From the NCBI RefSeq assembly GCF_004362825.1, contig NZ_SNXZ01000002.1, positions 801,365 to 865,364 of the forward strand: 64,000 nucleotides of DNA. The letters are read 5' to 3'. The notes below the pieces were generated by a model. It made no database searches and had not been told where the DNA came from. It worked only from the letters and a program-made list of their open reading frames with translations. Source of the stretch: Labedaea rhizosphaerae. GTDB taxonomy: Bacteria; Actinomycetota; Actinomycetes; Mycobacteriales; Pseudonocardiaceae. Position 1 is the first letter of the stretch; each line of letters begins with the position of its first letter. Positions 8,704 through 17,058 of this stretch are shown here, one piece after another. Made by a program: the position numbers and the translations under genes.

Positions 8704-10022
8704 TCGTCGTCCGCCTTGCCGATCGCGCCACTTGCCTTACCGCCACTCGCCTTGCCGCCCGCGCCGCCCACCGCGCCACCCGTGCCCACCGCGCCACCCG
8801 TGCCCATCGCGCCGCCGGATCGGCTGCTCGACGGGCCGTTCGGGACGAGGGGCGCGGCCCCGCCCGCCTCGTCCGATCCGTGCCCCGAGCTCCGGCCCGC
8901 TCCACCGCCGATCGCCGCGCTCATCGCTGGGCCCGCAGCGCCGTCGCCACCCGAATGCCCGCTCCCGGAGTGGCCGCCGCCGTCACCCGTGCCTTCACCG
9001 CCGAGGATCGCCGCGCCACCGGAGTGGCCGCGACCGCCGCCGCCCGTTCCGCCGATCGCCGCGCCGGCCGAGGGCCCGTACCCCCCACCGCCGGTGCCCA
9101 CCCCGGCTGTGCCGCGCGACGGGCTGCCCATCCCGGCCGCCATCGCCCCGCCGACCATCGCGCCGCCGACAGCGGCTCCGGCCCCGCCGACCCCGCTTCC
9201 CGATCCCCGGCTCCCCGCGCCGCCCGACGCCGCGCCCACTCCGGCGCTCCGGCCCCGGTCGTCCGATCCGCCACCGGATCCCGCGTTCCCGACGCCGACC
9301 CCGCCGGCCCCTCCGCCGGCGCCACTGCCACTGCCGCCGCTGCCGCCGCTGCCGCCGCTGCCCGAGCCGGCGTCGGCGCCGGAACCCGAACCAGAACCCG
9401 AGTCCGAGCCCGAACCGCCCAGCCCCAAGCCGCCCGCAAGAGCAGCCAAGCCGCCACCGGCCAGGCTCTCCAGCATCCCGGACAGCGGATTGCCCATCGA
9501 GATCCCGTCGAGGTCCAGGAAGCCTTCGTGGTCGATCTCCAGCCGCTCGATGGCGACCTTGCTGTCACTCGCCGACATGCTCGGGCCGTACCAGCCGGCC
9601 GGGTAGGCGTTGCGCAACGTCCACGAGGCGACCGCGTCCCAGGCCGCGTCGAGCAGGGTGATCGTCACGAAGTTGGGCGAGCCGAACATCTCGTGCGCCG
9701 GGCTGTAGCCCGACAACGGGTTGAACCCCGGCTGGGCCCACGGCTGCCACCACGTCGTCAGCCAGTTCTGCACGGCCTGGCTGCTTTCCTTCTCCATCGC
9801 CCGTTCCAGCTTCACCGTCGGGTAGCTGATGTCGGCGAACAGGATCCGCTCGTAGGAGTAGTTCCCGGGGTTGTACGCCTTGTGGATCTTGGTCTTCACC
9901 TCGAGGCCCTTGCACGAGGACCAGAGACCGAGGTTCATGGCGAAGGAAAGCGTCCACACCCTGACCTGGAACCGGGCCGCCATCCCCAGCGACGGCTGCG
10001 CACCCGGTGGTGGTGTTCCCAT
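8700..10022 (-). CDS. gp19-fold tube-initiation protein with long Gly/Ser/Ala-rich C-terminal tail
   Basis: Of 440 residues, the first ~180 match the T4 gp19/Afp5 tube-fold family: FAMNLGLWSSCKGLEVKTKI, then YSYERILFADISYPTVKLER, SQAVQNWLTTWW and a final RLEIDHEGFLDLD. Family members are usually 150-240 residues. Here a tail of about 250 residues of almost pure Gly/Ser/Ala follows (runs such as GSGSGGSGGSGGSGSG and GGAMGTGGAVGTGG). It probably sits at the baseplate end of the inner tube between tube and LysM adaptor. The tail may be a flexible linker, a lumen filler or a docking arm; nothing in it suggests an enzyme. Its low complexity could also change length between strains. Confidence 0.85.
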   Translation of the reverse strand: MGTPPPGAQPSLGMAARFQVRVWTLSFAMNLGLWSSCKGLEVKTKIHKAYNPGNYSYERILFADISYPTVKLERAMEKESSQAVQNWLTTWWQPWAQPGFNPLSGYSPAHEMFGSPNFVTITLLDAAWDAVASWTLRNAYPAGWYGPSMSASDSKVAIERLEIDHEGFLDLDGISMGNPLSGMLESLAGGGLAALAGGLGLGGSGSDSGSGSGSGADAGSGSGGSGGSGGSGSGAGGGAGGVGVGNAGSGGGSDDRGRSAGVGAASGGAGSRGSGSGVGGAGAAVGGAMVGGAMAAGMGSPSRGTAGVGTGGGGYGPSAGAAIGGTGGGGRGHSGGAAILGGEGTGDGGGHSGSGHSGGDGAAGPAMSAAIGGGAGRSSGHGSDEAGGAAPLVPNGPSSSRSGGAMGTGGAVGTGGAVGGAGGKASGGKASGAIGKADDE

Positions 10023-10047
10023 TGGTTCTCCTCGGTCTCGAATGCGG

Positions 10048-10521
10048 TCAGGCCTGGGCCCGGTAGGCGCCGGTCAGGAGTCCGGAGTGGACGACCTCCA
10101 GGGTCTCCACGTACGGCTTCGCGTTGCTCGCCTCGAAGTCCGTGACCTTCCACCGGATGGGGAACATCGCCTTCAGCGTCCACGTGAGCAGTACTTGACC
10201 AGTCGCGCTGTCGACGATGTCGACGGCGCCGTCCTCGGGCAGCGCGCCGAGCCGCTGCACGTCGTCGAGCCATTGCTGCACCAGTTTGGAACCCTCGGGA
10301 TCGAGGGCACGGCGCAGTTTGATCGGCTCGTACTTCTGCACCATGGCGAACTTGAAGTACTGGTCGGAATCGCCCACCCGATGATCCGCGATGCCCCACT
10401 TCACCTCGAGGCCGCTGACCGCCGCCCAGTCGCCGAGCTCGTGCGAACCGGCGCGCACGACGAACCGCTGCGCCGTGCCTTGGGCCAGCACCAGCGGGCT
10501 CTTGTTGTTGGGTTTCGCCAT
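10048..10521 (-). CDS. gp19-fold tube protein paralogue (Afp5/Cis5-like)
   Basis: A 157-residue tube-fold protein, recognisable from FVVRAGSHELGDWAAVSGLEV near the start, PIKLRRALDPEGSKLVQQWLD in the middle, and WKVTDFEASNAKPYVETLEVVHSGL at the end. This is the classic T4 gp19/Afp1 signature. The start is fixed by GAGGAG 6 nt before the ATG, 9 nt after the DUF4157 stop. It is one of three tube-fold genes in the operon. Its place next to the longer-tailed paralogue suggests a tube-initiation ring, not the main tube. Confidence 0.88.
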   Translation of the reverse strand: MAKPNNKSPLVLAQGTAQRFVVRAGSHELGDWAAVSGLEVKWGIADHRVGDSDQYFKFAMVQKYEPIKLRRALDPEGSKLVQQWLDDVQRLGALPEDGAVDIVDSATGQVLLTWTLKAMFPIRWKVTDFEASNAKPYVETLEVVHSGLLTGAYRAQA

Positions 10522-10530
10522 GCTCGCTCC

Positions 10531-13500
10531 TCAGCCGAAATCCATGAGGGTGCCGGACCGCTCGCGCTCGAGGAGCACGTCGTAGCGCAGCCGGGATTGC
10601 AACGTGTTGTAGATGCGCTGGGCGATCTCGTCGTAGTGGTCGAGGTCGTCGAGGTCCAGCCAGCGCCGGGGCGGGCGATCGGCGATCGCGTCGACGATGG
10701 CCGCCACCAGGTCCGCCGGCGTGTTCCCGGCCGGCACCGGTGCGGTGCCACCGCCCTTCTTCGGGCCGACAACCGGTCCACCTGGACCCCCAGGTCCGCC
10801 AAGCCCACCCGGACCGCCAGGACCACCGGGGCCGCCCGAGCCCGCGGTCCGCGCGAACATCTGCTGCAGGCCCGCCGGCGACAGGTCCGACAGGTCCGGC
10901 ATGTCGTCGCTGAGCTCCGGCTTCTCGAAGCCTGGCACGGCATTGGCGAACATTCCCCACATGCCGCCCGGTCCCGCGCCGGGGATCACGTCGTCCGGGA
11001 CCTCGAACGACCACTCGCCGCCCGATTCCGCCTTCTTCTCGACGTCCGCGTCTTCGTTGTCTTCCTCGTCTTCTTCGGAGTCCTCTTTGGACGTACTGGC
11101 CTCGTCGTCCTCGTCGGCGAGCTGCACCCGCCCGCCGTGCCCCGACACGACCGGCGGCGCGCCGACGCTCCCCCCGGCGACCCACTGCTCGACCGCGACG
11201 GCTTCGGCCTCCAACTGCTTGCCCGTCGTCGTCTCCAGGCCGGGCAGCGTGACGCCGAAATGCCGTTGCTGCGCGGCATGGGTCAGTTCGTGCGCCAGCA
11301 GCGGAGCCGCGTGGCCGCTGTCCATCGCGCCCGCGCTGTCCGGCAGGTGCACGACCCCGCCCGCGGTGAACGCCCGCGCCCGCAACCGGTTCGCCGTCAC
11401 GGAGACGGGAGCACCCCGCCGGACCGGCACGTCGGCGATGTCGACGCCGAGCGCCCGGCGCATGGGTGCGACGAGCGCGGGCGGCGCCACGCTTTCGACG
11501 ATCGAGGTGGCCGCCCGCCCCAGCGCCGCACCCATCGCGGCGATCGCGGTGGGGGCGAGCTGCGGCGTGGTGGTCAAGTCGAGCCCGCCACCAGGGTGTG
11601 GCTCCGAAATCTCTGCCACGATCTCCGAGAGGCCGCCCTGTGCGGCCGATCCCCGGTCGGCCTCGACGGGCCGAACGGCCAAGGGCAAGCCGCCCTCAGT
11701 TCCTTGCGGTGCAACGTGATCCGCGCCGAGTGCCCGCGGCGGGCTAGCCACACTCACCGGCGTCACGACGGCACGCCCGGGCATCTCCACCGGATCGCCC
11801 TGGGGTGCCGCGGCCACCGGCTCGATCAACCGGCCGGACGCGACCACGTCGCTCGACCCGGTCGGCCGCCGATCAGCCACCGGCTCATCGACAGCAGGCC
11901 TTGCCTCCTTGGGGAGCGCTGGCTCGACCACCCGCGCCGGGACGATCAGCTCCCCCGACCCGGCCCATGGCGCTGACTTCTCAGTGGCGGGCCCGCGGTT
12001 GTCCGCCACGGCGATGGGGTGGTCCTGCGCCGGCACCGGCTCGATCAGCCGCGCAGCCACAACCGGCTCACCCGACCCGTCCACGGGTGCCTCGGCGCCG
12101 CGTCGGCCGTCCCGCACGACCGGCAGCGGCAGTGGATTTCCTTGCGCTGCCACCGGTTCGACTACTTTCGTAGCCACGACGGGCGCAGCCGCATCCGGGC
12201 GCTCCACCACCGGCTCCTCGGCAGCACGCTCGGCCCGGTCCTCCGACCGACCGTGCGACGCCGTGGCCACCGGACCTACCAATCGTGCCGGCCCAGCTGG
12301 GGCGTCCGACCCGACATCGGCTGGCTCAGGCTCAGCCTCCGGACCATGGTCGTCCGACACGTCCGCCGGATTGCCCGACAACGGGGCTGCCACCGGCTCA
12401 ACCGATTCCGTCACCGGCTCCGCGCGCCCGGGCTCGTCCTCGGTGCGATCGTGTCGTACCGGCTCGACCACCCGCGCGGGCACGACCAGGTCAGTCCGCT
12501 CCTCGGCCGCCACCGGGGTGCTCGGCGCCGGCACCGGCTCGATCAGCCGGGCGGACACCACGGGGTCGGCTACCGACCCGCGCGCCGGCATCGGTCCATC
12601 GGCAGGCTGAGGCCGATCCGCCGGCACCGGTTTTCCTTGCGCCGCCACCGGTCCGGCCAACGGCAGCGGCTCAACCCGATCACCGGCCGCAGGCACCACC
12701 ACCTCTCGGTGGCCAGTGGCCGGCCCGTCAGCCACTCGCCCACGATCCTCGGGCGCGTCCGCCGCCTGCGCCGACACCGGCTCGATCAGCCGCGTTGGCA
12801 CAACCGGTTCGCCGACCGACTTCTCCGTGCCGGACACGATCTCCGGCCGCACCTGGTTCTCCTGATCCACCACCGGCTCCGGCACGACCACATCGCTCGA
12901 CCTGATCGGCGCCACCACCGGACGCTCGGCCACCGGCAGGTCGGTCGGACCCTCCGGCGGCGCAGCCACAACCGGGTCACCTAACTCGGCCATCGGCTGA
13001 CCGGCGTCCCGGCTGACCGGCACCACCGCCGGCACCACCTGGGTGGTCGTCGGGGCGATCAACCGTGATGGCGCAGGGGTTTCATCCGGCTCGTCCACGA
13101 CGGCCGGCGGCTCGAGCGCGGGCCGGGCCGGTTCGGCCACGGCGTGTTCGACAAAGGGAAGCGGCGCCGGAACTGGCGGGTCTTCATGCGTCCTGCCCTG
13201 CGCCACCTCGACCGGAACAGCTTCAGTCTCCTGTGGACGATCGACGACCACCGGCGCCTGCATGACCAACGGTTCCGGCTCACCCGGCGCGGCCTCTCCG
13301 GGTGAGTCGGGTGAGCCGGGCGCGTCGGGCGAGTCGGTGCTCGCCGGAGCCGCGTCGGCGCCCTCGACATGCGGCTTGCGCGGCTTGATCCTGATCCCGG
13401 CCCGCCGGCTCTCGGCGAGGCTCGGCCTTCGCCTCGGGGTCGGTGGCGCCACGTCCGGCGGTTGCGATGCGGCTTCGAAAGTGTCCGCAAGGTCGGCGAC

Positions 13501-14220
13501 CACCGGGGCCGCAGGCGCCACGTACTCGACTGGAGCCGTTCGCTGGTAGGTGTTCGGCTCCGGCGGTGGGGTTTCGTTCGCCTCCTCGTACATCTCGGCG
13601 AGTTGCATGTCCTGCTGCCGGTACGTGATGTGCAGGTACCTCGACGGCAACTCCGGGGTTTCCGGCAGCTGCGGGGGCGGTACCGCCGCGACGATCAGTG
13701 ACGGCGACGGCGACGCCGGCTCGACCACGACCGCCCGCACGGGTGGCGGCGCCAGGTCCGCGGGCGTGACCAGCTCGGGCAGGTCCCGCTCGGGCGCGAC
13801 CTCGACGACCTCGGCACCCACATCGAACCACGGCTCGTCGAGCCCCGGCTCGTCGACGAACTCCCCGGCCTGGGAGTCCGCTTCCGGCCGGTCGACGGGG
13901 CGCCGCAAGGGCAGGTCGACGAGGTCGCGGCCGACCGGGGTCGCCGTCACGATTCCCTTGACACGGCCCGGGAAAAGCGGCGCGGCGCCGGCCCGCACGT
14001 CGGCGACCCGCAGCCGCTGCACCACCGAGATCGGCGCCCGGCTCAGCGTCAGCGGGGCCGCCTCCGACACGCTGGTGTGCAGTGGTGGCAGCGACCGCCA
14101 CGCCGGCCGATACCGACCGCCCGAACCACCCGAATGGTCCACAGTGGACTTGACAGGAGCAGGGGCGGCGGACTCGGTCGCCTTCGGGCGGGGACGCCGC
14201 CACGGCCAGCGGATCATCAT
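10531..14220 (-). CDS. DUF4157 CIS protein, 1229 residues, with long repeat-rich disordered region
   Basis: Three parts can be seen. An N-terminal basic stretch (RWPWRRPRPK) precedes ~800 residues rich in Pro, Ala, Val, Glu and Asp and lacking predicted structure. These contain about nine copies of a motif like VVPARLIEPVPAQ, spaced irregularly by 20-80 residues. A DUF4157 domain follows with the HExxH motif (LLAHELTHAAQQ, near residues 978-988) and the usual VHLPDSAG segment before it. The C-terminal ~180 residues hold an acidic, Ser-rich stretch (SSTSKEDSEEDEEDNED type), a Gly-Pro run and a folded end (RRWLDLDDLDHYDEIAQRIYN). DUF4157 is the common eCIS-associated domain found in effectors and assembly proteins. 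AGGAGG sits 4 nt before the first of two tandem ATGs, so MIRWPW (14217) is an equally good start. No other tape-measure candidate is visible; effector, lumen cargo and tape measure are all possible. Confidence 0.82.
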   Translation of the reverse strand: MMIRWPWRRPRPKATESAAPAPVKSTVDHSGGSGGRYRPAWRSLPPLHTSVSEAAPLTLSRAPISVVQRLRVADVRAGAAPLFPGRVKGIVTATPVGRDLVDLPLRRPVDRPEADSQAGEFVDEPGLDEPWFDVGAEVVEVAPERDLPELVTPADLAPPPVRAVVVEPASPSPSLIVAAVPPPQLPETPELPSRYLHITYRQQDMQLAEMYEEANETPPPEPNTYQRTAPVEYVAPAAPVVADLADTFEAASQPPDVAPPTPRRRPSLAESRRAGIRIKPRKPHVEGADAAPASTDSPDAPGSPDSPGEAAPGEPEPLVMQAPVVVDRPQETEAVPVEVAQGRTHEDPPVPAPLPFVEHAVAEPARPALEPPAVVDEPDETPAPSRLIAPTTTQVVPAVVPVSRDAGQPMAELGDPVVAAPPEGPTDLPVAERPVVAPIRSSDVVVPEPVVDQENQVRPEIVSGTEKSVGEPVVPTRLIEPVSAQAADAPEDRGRVADGPATGHREVVVPAAGDRVEPLPLAGPVAAQGKPVPADRPQPADGPMPARGSVADPVVSARLIEPVPAPSTPVAAEERTDLVVPARVVEPVRHDRTEDEPGRAEPVTESVEPVAAPLSGNPADVSDDHGPEAEPEPADVGSDAPAGPARLVGPVATASHGRSEDRAERAAEEPVVERPDAAAPVVATKVVEPVAAQGNPLPLPVVRDGRRGAEAPVDGSGEPVVAARLIEPVPAQDHPIAVADNRGPATEKSAPWAGSGELIVPARVVEPALPKEARPAVDEPVADRRPTGSSDVVASGRLIEPVAAAPQGDPVEMPGRAVVTPVSVASPPRALGADHVAPQGTEGGLPLAVRPVEADRGSAAQGGLSEIVAEISEPHPGGGLDLTTTPQLAPTAIAAMGAALGRAATSIVESVAPPALVAPMRRALGVDIADVPVRRGAPVSVTANRLRARAFTAGGVVHLPDSAGAMDSGHAAPLLAHELTHAAQQRHFGVTLPGLETTTGKQLEAEAVAVEQWVAGGSVGAPPVVSGHGGRVQLADEDDEASTSKEDSEEDEEDNEDADVEKKAESGGEWSFEVPDDVIPGAGPGGMWGMFANAVPGFEKPELSDDMPDLSDLSPAGLQQMFARTAGSGGPGGPGGPGGLGGPGGPGGPVVGPKKGGGTAPVPAGNTPADLVAAIVDAIADRPPRRWLDLDDLDHYDEIAQRIYNTLQSRLRYDVLLERERSGTLMDFG

Positions 14221-14405
14221 GCCACCTCCTCTGCGGACTGCCGGTCCTGGTCGACGAGCCGGGTGTTGATGTCAGCGATCTCCTTGATGACCCGCGCGCG
14301 GGTCGGGTGGTCGAGCTCCAGGATCGAGTCGAGGGACCAGTGCAGGTGGTAGGCGATGTAGACGATCTCCTCCCACAAACGGTCGGTCGACTGCGTCCCG
14401 ATCAC
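14217..14405 (-). CDS. Small conserved CIS protein (DUF6760-like)
   Basis: A 62-residue protein that begins at a GTG overlapping the previous stop (GTGA), with GGAGAGG 8 nt upstream. The sequence DRLWEEIVYIAYHLHWSLDSIL followed by LDHPTRARVIKEIADINTRL is helix-rich. It resembles the small proteins, annotated DUF6760, that sit between the tube gene and the DUF4157 gene in actinobacterial CIS loci. By analogy with tail-assembly chaperones, it could help load or measure the tube. The family name is from memory, so treat it as provisional. The gene is too short to stand out by length and is supported mainly by its overlaps on both sides. Confidence 0.72.
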   Translation of the reverse strand: MIGTQSTDRLWEEIVYIAYHLHWSLDSILELDHPTRARVIKEIADINTRLVDQDRQSAEEVA

Positions 14406-14794
14406 GGCGATGCCTCTCCCGTCACGTCCACGAGGAACTGGTGCCCGCACTGCGGGCACCCGACTTCGGCCTCGGTGTTGCCCTGCTGGTTCACCCGCCG
14501 GTACAGGTCCTGCAGGAACGCGAGGTCCGAGGCGAACATGTGCTCGACCACGAACCGGTCGATCACGGGCACGGTGCCGAGCTTGGTCACCGTGCGCATG
14601 ATCAGGTAGATCGACAGGTACGCCGGGTTCTGCCGGACCAGCGGCTCGGCCTGCGCGGTGAGCTCGTCCTTCGCCGTGGCGAGGCGGAGCAGACCTTCCC
14701 GGTGCACCCCGCCCTGCTCGTCCACGAATCCGCGCGGCAGCTGGAACGGGTATTCGGTGCGCAACCCGGACTGCTCGGCAACAGCGACGGTCAT
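14402..14794 (-). CDS. Phage tail assembly-type protein with C-terminal CxxC motif
   Basis: A 130-residue protein starting MTVAVAEQSGLRTEY. The centre is helical (AYLSIYLIMRTVTKLGTVPVIDRFVVEHMFASDLAFLQDLYRRV), and the C-terminus holds CPQCGHQF, half of a zinc knuckle. The layout matches the T4-like tail-assembly proteins found after the tube gene in eCIS clusters. It overlaps the tube gene (stop 14791) and the small protein after it by 4 nt, so it is made in step with both. A chaperone role in tube assembly is inferred from position; no enzymatic motif is seen. Confidence 0.75.
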   Translation of the reverse strand: MTVAVAEQSGLRTEYPFQLPRGFVDEQGGVHREGLLRLATAKDELTAQAEPLVRQNPAYLSIYLIMRTVTKLGTVPVIDRFVVEHMFASDLAFLQDLYRRVNQQGNTEAEVGCPQCGHQFLVDVTGEASP

Positions 14795-15297
14795 GATGTC
14801 GGCGGCTTCCCCTTGATCTGCTCATCAAGGTTGATCTGCTCGCAGGTGAGCGTGACCTCGGCGATGGCCGTGTCGCTGCCGCCCGCCTTCATGCCGCTGA
14901 TCGACAGCTTCGTCGGCCACGCGTTCACGAGGTTGTAGGCCTGTTTCGGCGTGCCGAAGGTGTCGCACAGGGTCAGCGTGCAACCGCGGCGGGCGGTCGG
15001 CTTGCCGTCGAGCACGTCCTTGTGCCACTTCCACAGCGTCAGGTCCATGTCGACACCGCGCTTGAGCGTGACGGTCGGCGGCTTGTTCTTGCCGAACTGC
15101 TTGCCGAGCGTGACCCCGAAGGAGCCGCTGGACATGTATTCGGTCGCCTCGACTTCCGAGACGATGCCGGTCAGTTCGGCGAAGGTGATCTCGCCGCCGG
15201 TCATTCCATCGAACTGAAGGTAGAACCGCGCCGCGCTGACAAGCGTGTTCGTCGGGTCCAACCGGGCGCCCTGTTGGCGTCCACCGGGCAAAGCCAT
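14791..15297 (-). CDS. cis1: Main inner tube protein (Afp1/Cis1, gp19 fold)
   Basis: A 168-residue tube protein: VSAARFYLQFDGMTGGEITFAELTG at the front, then SSGSFGVTLGKQFGKNKPPTVTLKR and the closing SISGMKAGGSDTAIAEVTLTCEQI. These features identify the Hcp/gp19 family that stacks as hexamers to form the inner tube. It lies directly after the sheath gene, the standard sheath-tube order. AAGGAGTGAGCA precedes the ATG at 15297, a strong SD consistent with high expression. The N-terminus (ALPGGRQQGARLDPT) is a little longer than in Afp1. Confidence 0.9.
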   Translation of the reverse strand: MALPGGRQQGARLDPTNTLVSAARFYLQFDGMTGGEITFAELTGIVSEVEATEYMSSGSFGVTLGKQFGKNKPPTVTLKRGVDMDLTLWKWHKDVLDGKPTARRGCTLTLCDTFGTPKQAYNLVNAWPTKLSISGMKAGGSDTAIAEVTLTCEQINLDEQIKGKPPTS

Positions 15298-15328
15298 TGC
15301 TCACTCCTTGCTGGGTTGGGGTGAACGC

Positions 15329-16864
15329 TCACTCTTCGAGCGCTGCGCCGTGCGGCATCTGGGAGATCTGGAAGACGATGAACTCGGCCGGCTTCACCGG
15401 GGCGATGCCGATCTCGATGTAGAGGTGCCCCGTGTCCTGGGACTCCGGCGGGTTGTTCTCCTCGTCGCACTTGACGTAGTAGGCCTGGTCCGCCGACCGG
15501 CCGACCAGGGCGCCGGACTGCCACATGCGCTGCAGGAAGGTGCCGACCACGCGGCGCACCGCCGACCACAGGTACTGGTCGTTGGGCTCGAAGACCACCC
15601 AGTTGGTGCCGCCGAGGATCGACTCCTCGATGAAGTTGAACAGCCGGCGCACGTTGATGTAGCGCCATTCCGGGTCGCTGGACAGGGTTCGCGCGCCCCA
15701 CACCCGGATGCCCTGCCCGGGGAACGCCCGGATGCAGTTGACGCCCATGGGGTTCAGCAGCTCCTGCTCGGCGCGGCTGATCACGGTCTGCAACCCGACC
15801 ACGCCGCGCACGACCTCGTTGGCGGGGGCCTTGTGTACCCCGCGGGTCTGGTCGGTGCGACCCCAGATGCCCGCCATGTGCCCGCAGGGCGGCAGCGCGA
15901 TCTTCTGGCCCGTGTCCGGGTTCATGGTCTCGACCCACGGCCAGTACAGCGCCGCGTACTTCGAGTCGTAGCCCGCGATGTCGGTCCGCCAGGCCCGCAC
16001 CTCCTGGGAGTTCAGCCCAGGCGGCGGGTCCAGGATGGCGACGCGGTCGGACATGAGCTCGCAGTGCGCGATCATCGCCAGCTGGACGGCCTTGAGGCCG
16101 TCGTCGTCGATGAGGCCCCGCTCGTAGGCCGACATGAGGTCCGGCGCGGCCACGATGGTGATCTCGTCGATGGCCTCGAAGCCGCCGATTCCGGTGCGGT
16201 CCAACGGATTGCCGATGTAGGTCGAGCGGGGCACCGGCGTCGGCTCGGGCGCACGGGTGGCGAGCGCGGTGACGGTGTCCTTGCGCGGCGCGGTCAGCGT
16301 GCCACCCTTGGTCTGGTCCAGCGTGATCAGCTTCGACTGCTTCTGCACCACGGTGGCCACGTTGTTCGGCCCGCGCTTCACGGTGACGTTGTCGAAGGAC
16401 TCCTGGACCTTGCCGTTCTGCAGCACGTCGAGGCGGAAGTTGCCGTCGGCGGGCTCGCTCGCCTCGCCGACCGAGACGGTCAGCTCGCCCTCGTTCGCCG
16501 CCGAGATCGCCCGAACCTCGAACGCGGGGCGGCCGTCGTCGCCCGAGGCGGCCGGGATCGCGGCCTGGCCGGGCACCGGCCCGTCGCCGTTTTCCTCCAT
16601 ACCCGAAGGCAGTCGCATGATGAATGCGGACCCACCGCCGTTGAGGAAATAGGCGTACACCGAGTGCGGCAGGTAGGCGCCTTCGACGAACCCGCCGAAG
16701 GTGCGGGTGTACTGGGTCCAGTTGGTGATCAGGGTCGGTTCGGAAATCGGTCCCTTCTCGGCGAACCCAATGAATCCGGCCACCGCGGTGCCGACACCCT
16801 CGATGGGTTTGGACCCCGACGACACCTCTTCGACATACACACCTGGAGCCAAGTAGTTGGCCAT
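15329..16864 (-). CDS. cis2: Contractile sheath protein (Cis2/Afp2-4 type)
   Basis: A 511-residue sheath subunit. It opens with NYLAPGVYVEEVSSGSKPIEGVGTAVAGF, the standard sheath N-terminus that forms the inter-subunit handshake. The conserved C-terminal domain follows residue ~360, with GVNCIRAFPGQGIRVWGARTL, WRYINVRRLFNFIEESI and the final IEIGIAPVKPAEFIVFQISQ. It is the first gene of the minus-strand CIS operon and is preceded by GGGAG 5 nt before the ATG. Only one sheath gene is visible, as in Streptomyces CIS, against three in Afp. Confidence 0.96.
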   Translation of the reverse strand: MANYLAPGVYVEEVSSGSKPIEGVGTAVAGFIGFAEKGPISEPTLITNWTQYTRTFGGFVEGAYLPHSVYAYFLNGGGSAFIMRLPSGMEENGDGPVPGQAAIPAASGDDGRPAFEVRAISAANEGELTVSVGEASEPADGNFRLDVLQNGKVQESFDNVTVKRGPNNVATVVQKQSKLITLDQTKGGTLTAPRKDTVTALATRAPEPTPVPRSTYIGNPLDRTGIGGFEAIDEITIVAAPDLMSAYERGLIDDDGLKAVQLAMIAHCELMSDRVAILDPPPGLNSQEVRAWRTDIAGYDSKYAALYWPWVETMNPDTGQKIALPPCGHMAGIWGRTDQTRGVHKAPANEVVRGVVGLQTVISRAEQELLNPMGVNCIRAFPGQGIRVWGARTLSSDPEWRYINVRRLFNFIEESILGGTNWVVFEPNDQYLWSAVRRVVGTFLQRMWQSGALVGRSADQAYYVKCDEENNPPESQDTGHLYIEIGIAPVKPAEFIVFQISQMPHGAALEE

Positions 16865-17058
16865 CGAGTCTCCCAGTTCGAGCAGTTCCGACGTGAATTG
16901 AGACTGGGATCAGGTTCGCAGTGGCCCGCGCCGTCGCGCGTGGCGTCGACGCGCAACGTCACGGCCAGCCACGGCTGCACTCGAAGGCAACCGCGACTGA
17001 CCGCGCGGCGGGCCACGACCACGCTGTCCGCGCCCGCGCCGCGACCGACACTCATGGC
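16865..17058. promoter_or_regulatory. Divergent promoter region between sheath operon and DUF4255 operon, with leader hairpin
   Basis: The 194-bp spacer must drive the sheath operon leftward and the DUF4255 operon rightward. A 7-bp inverted repeat (TCCCAGT 16871-16877, ACTGGGA 16903-16909) lies in the sheath leader and overlaps its GGGAG ribosome site. I see no convincing -10/-35 pair by eye. The plus-strand side is also open as a GTG-led frame from 16921, but that segment looks like non-coding Arg/Ala/His-rich noise. Confidence 0.45.

Noticed and set aside
10531-14220. DUF4157 protein as an active zinc protease toxin
   Set aside because: HExxH is a constant feature of the DUF4157 family and by itself does not show protease activity; no toxin domain was seen at the C-terminus.
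16921-17058. Extended N-terminus of the DUF4255 protein from GTG 16921
   Set aside because: The added 46 residues are Arg/Ala/His-rich with no SD support, and family members begin near MLADLASSIRKWL.
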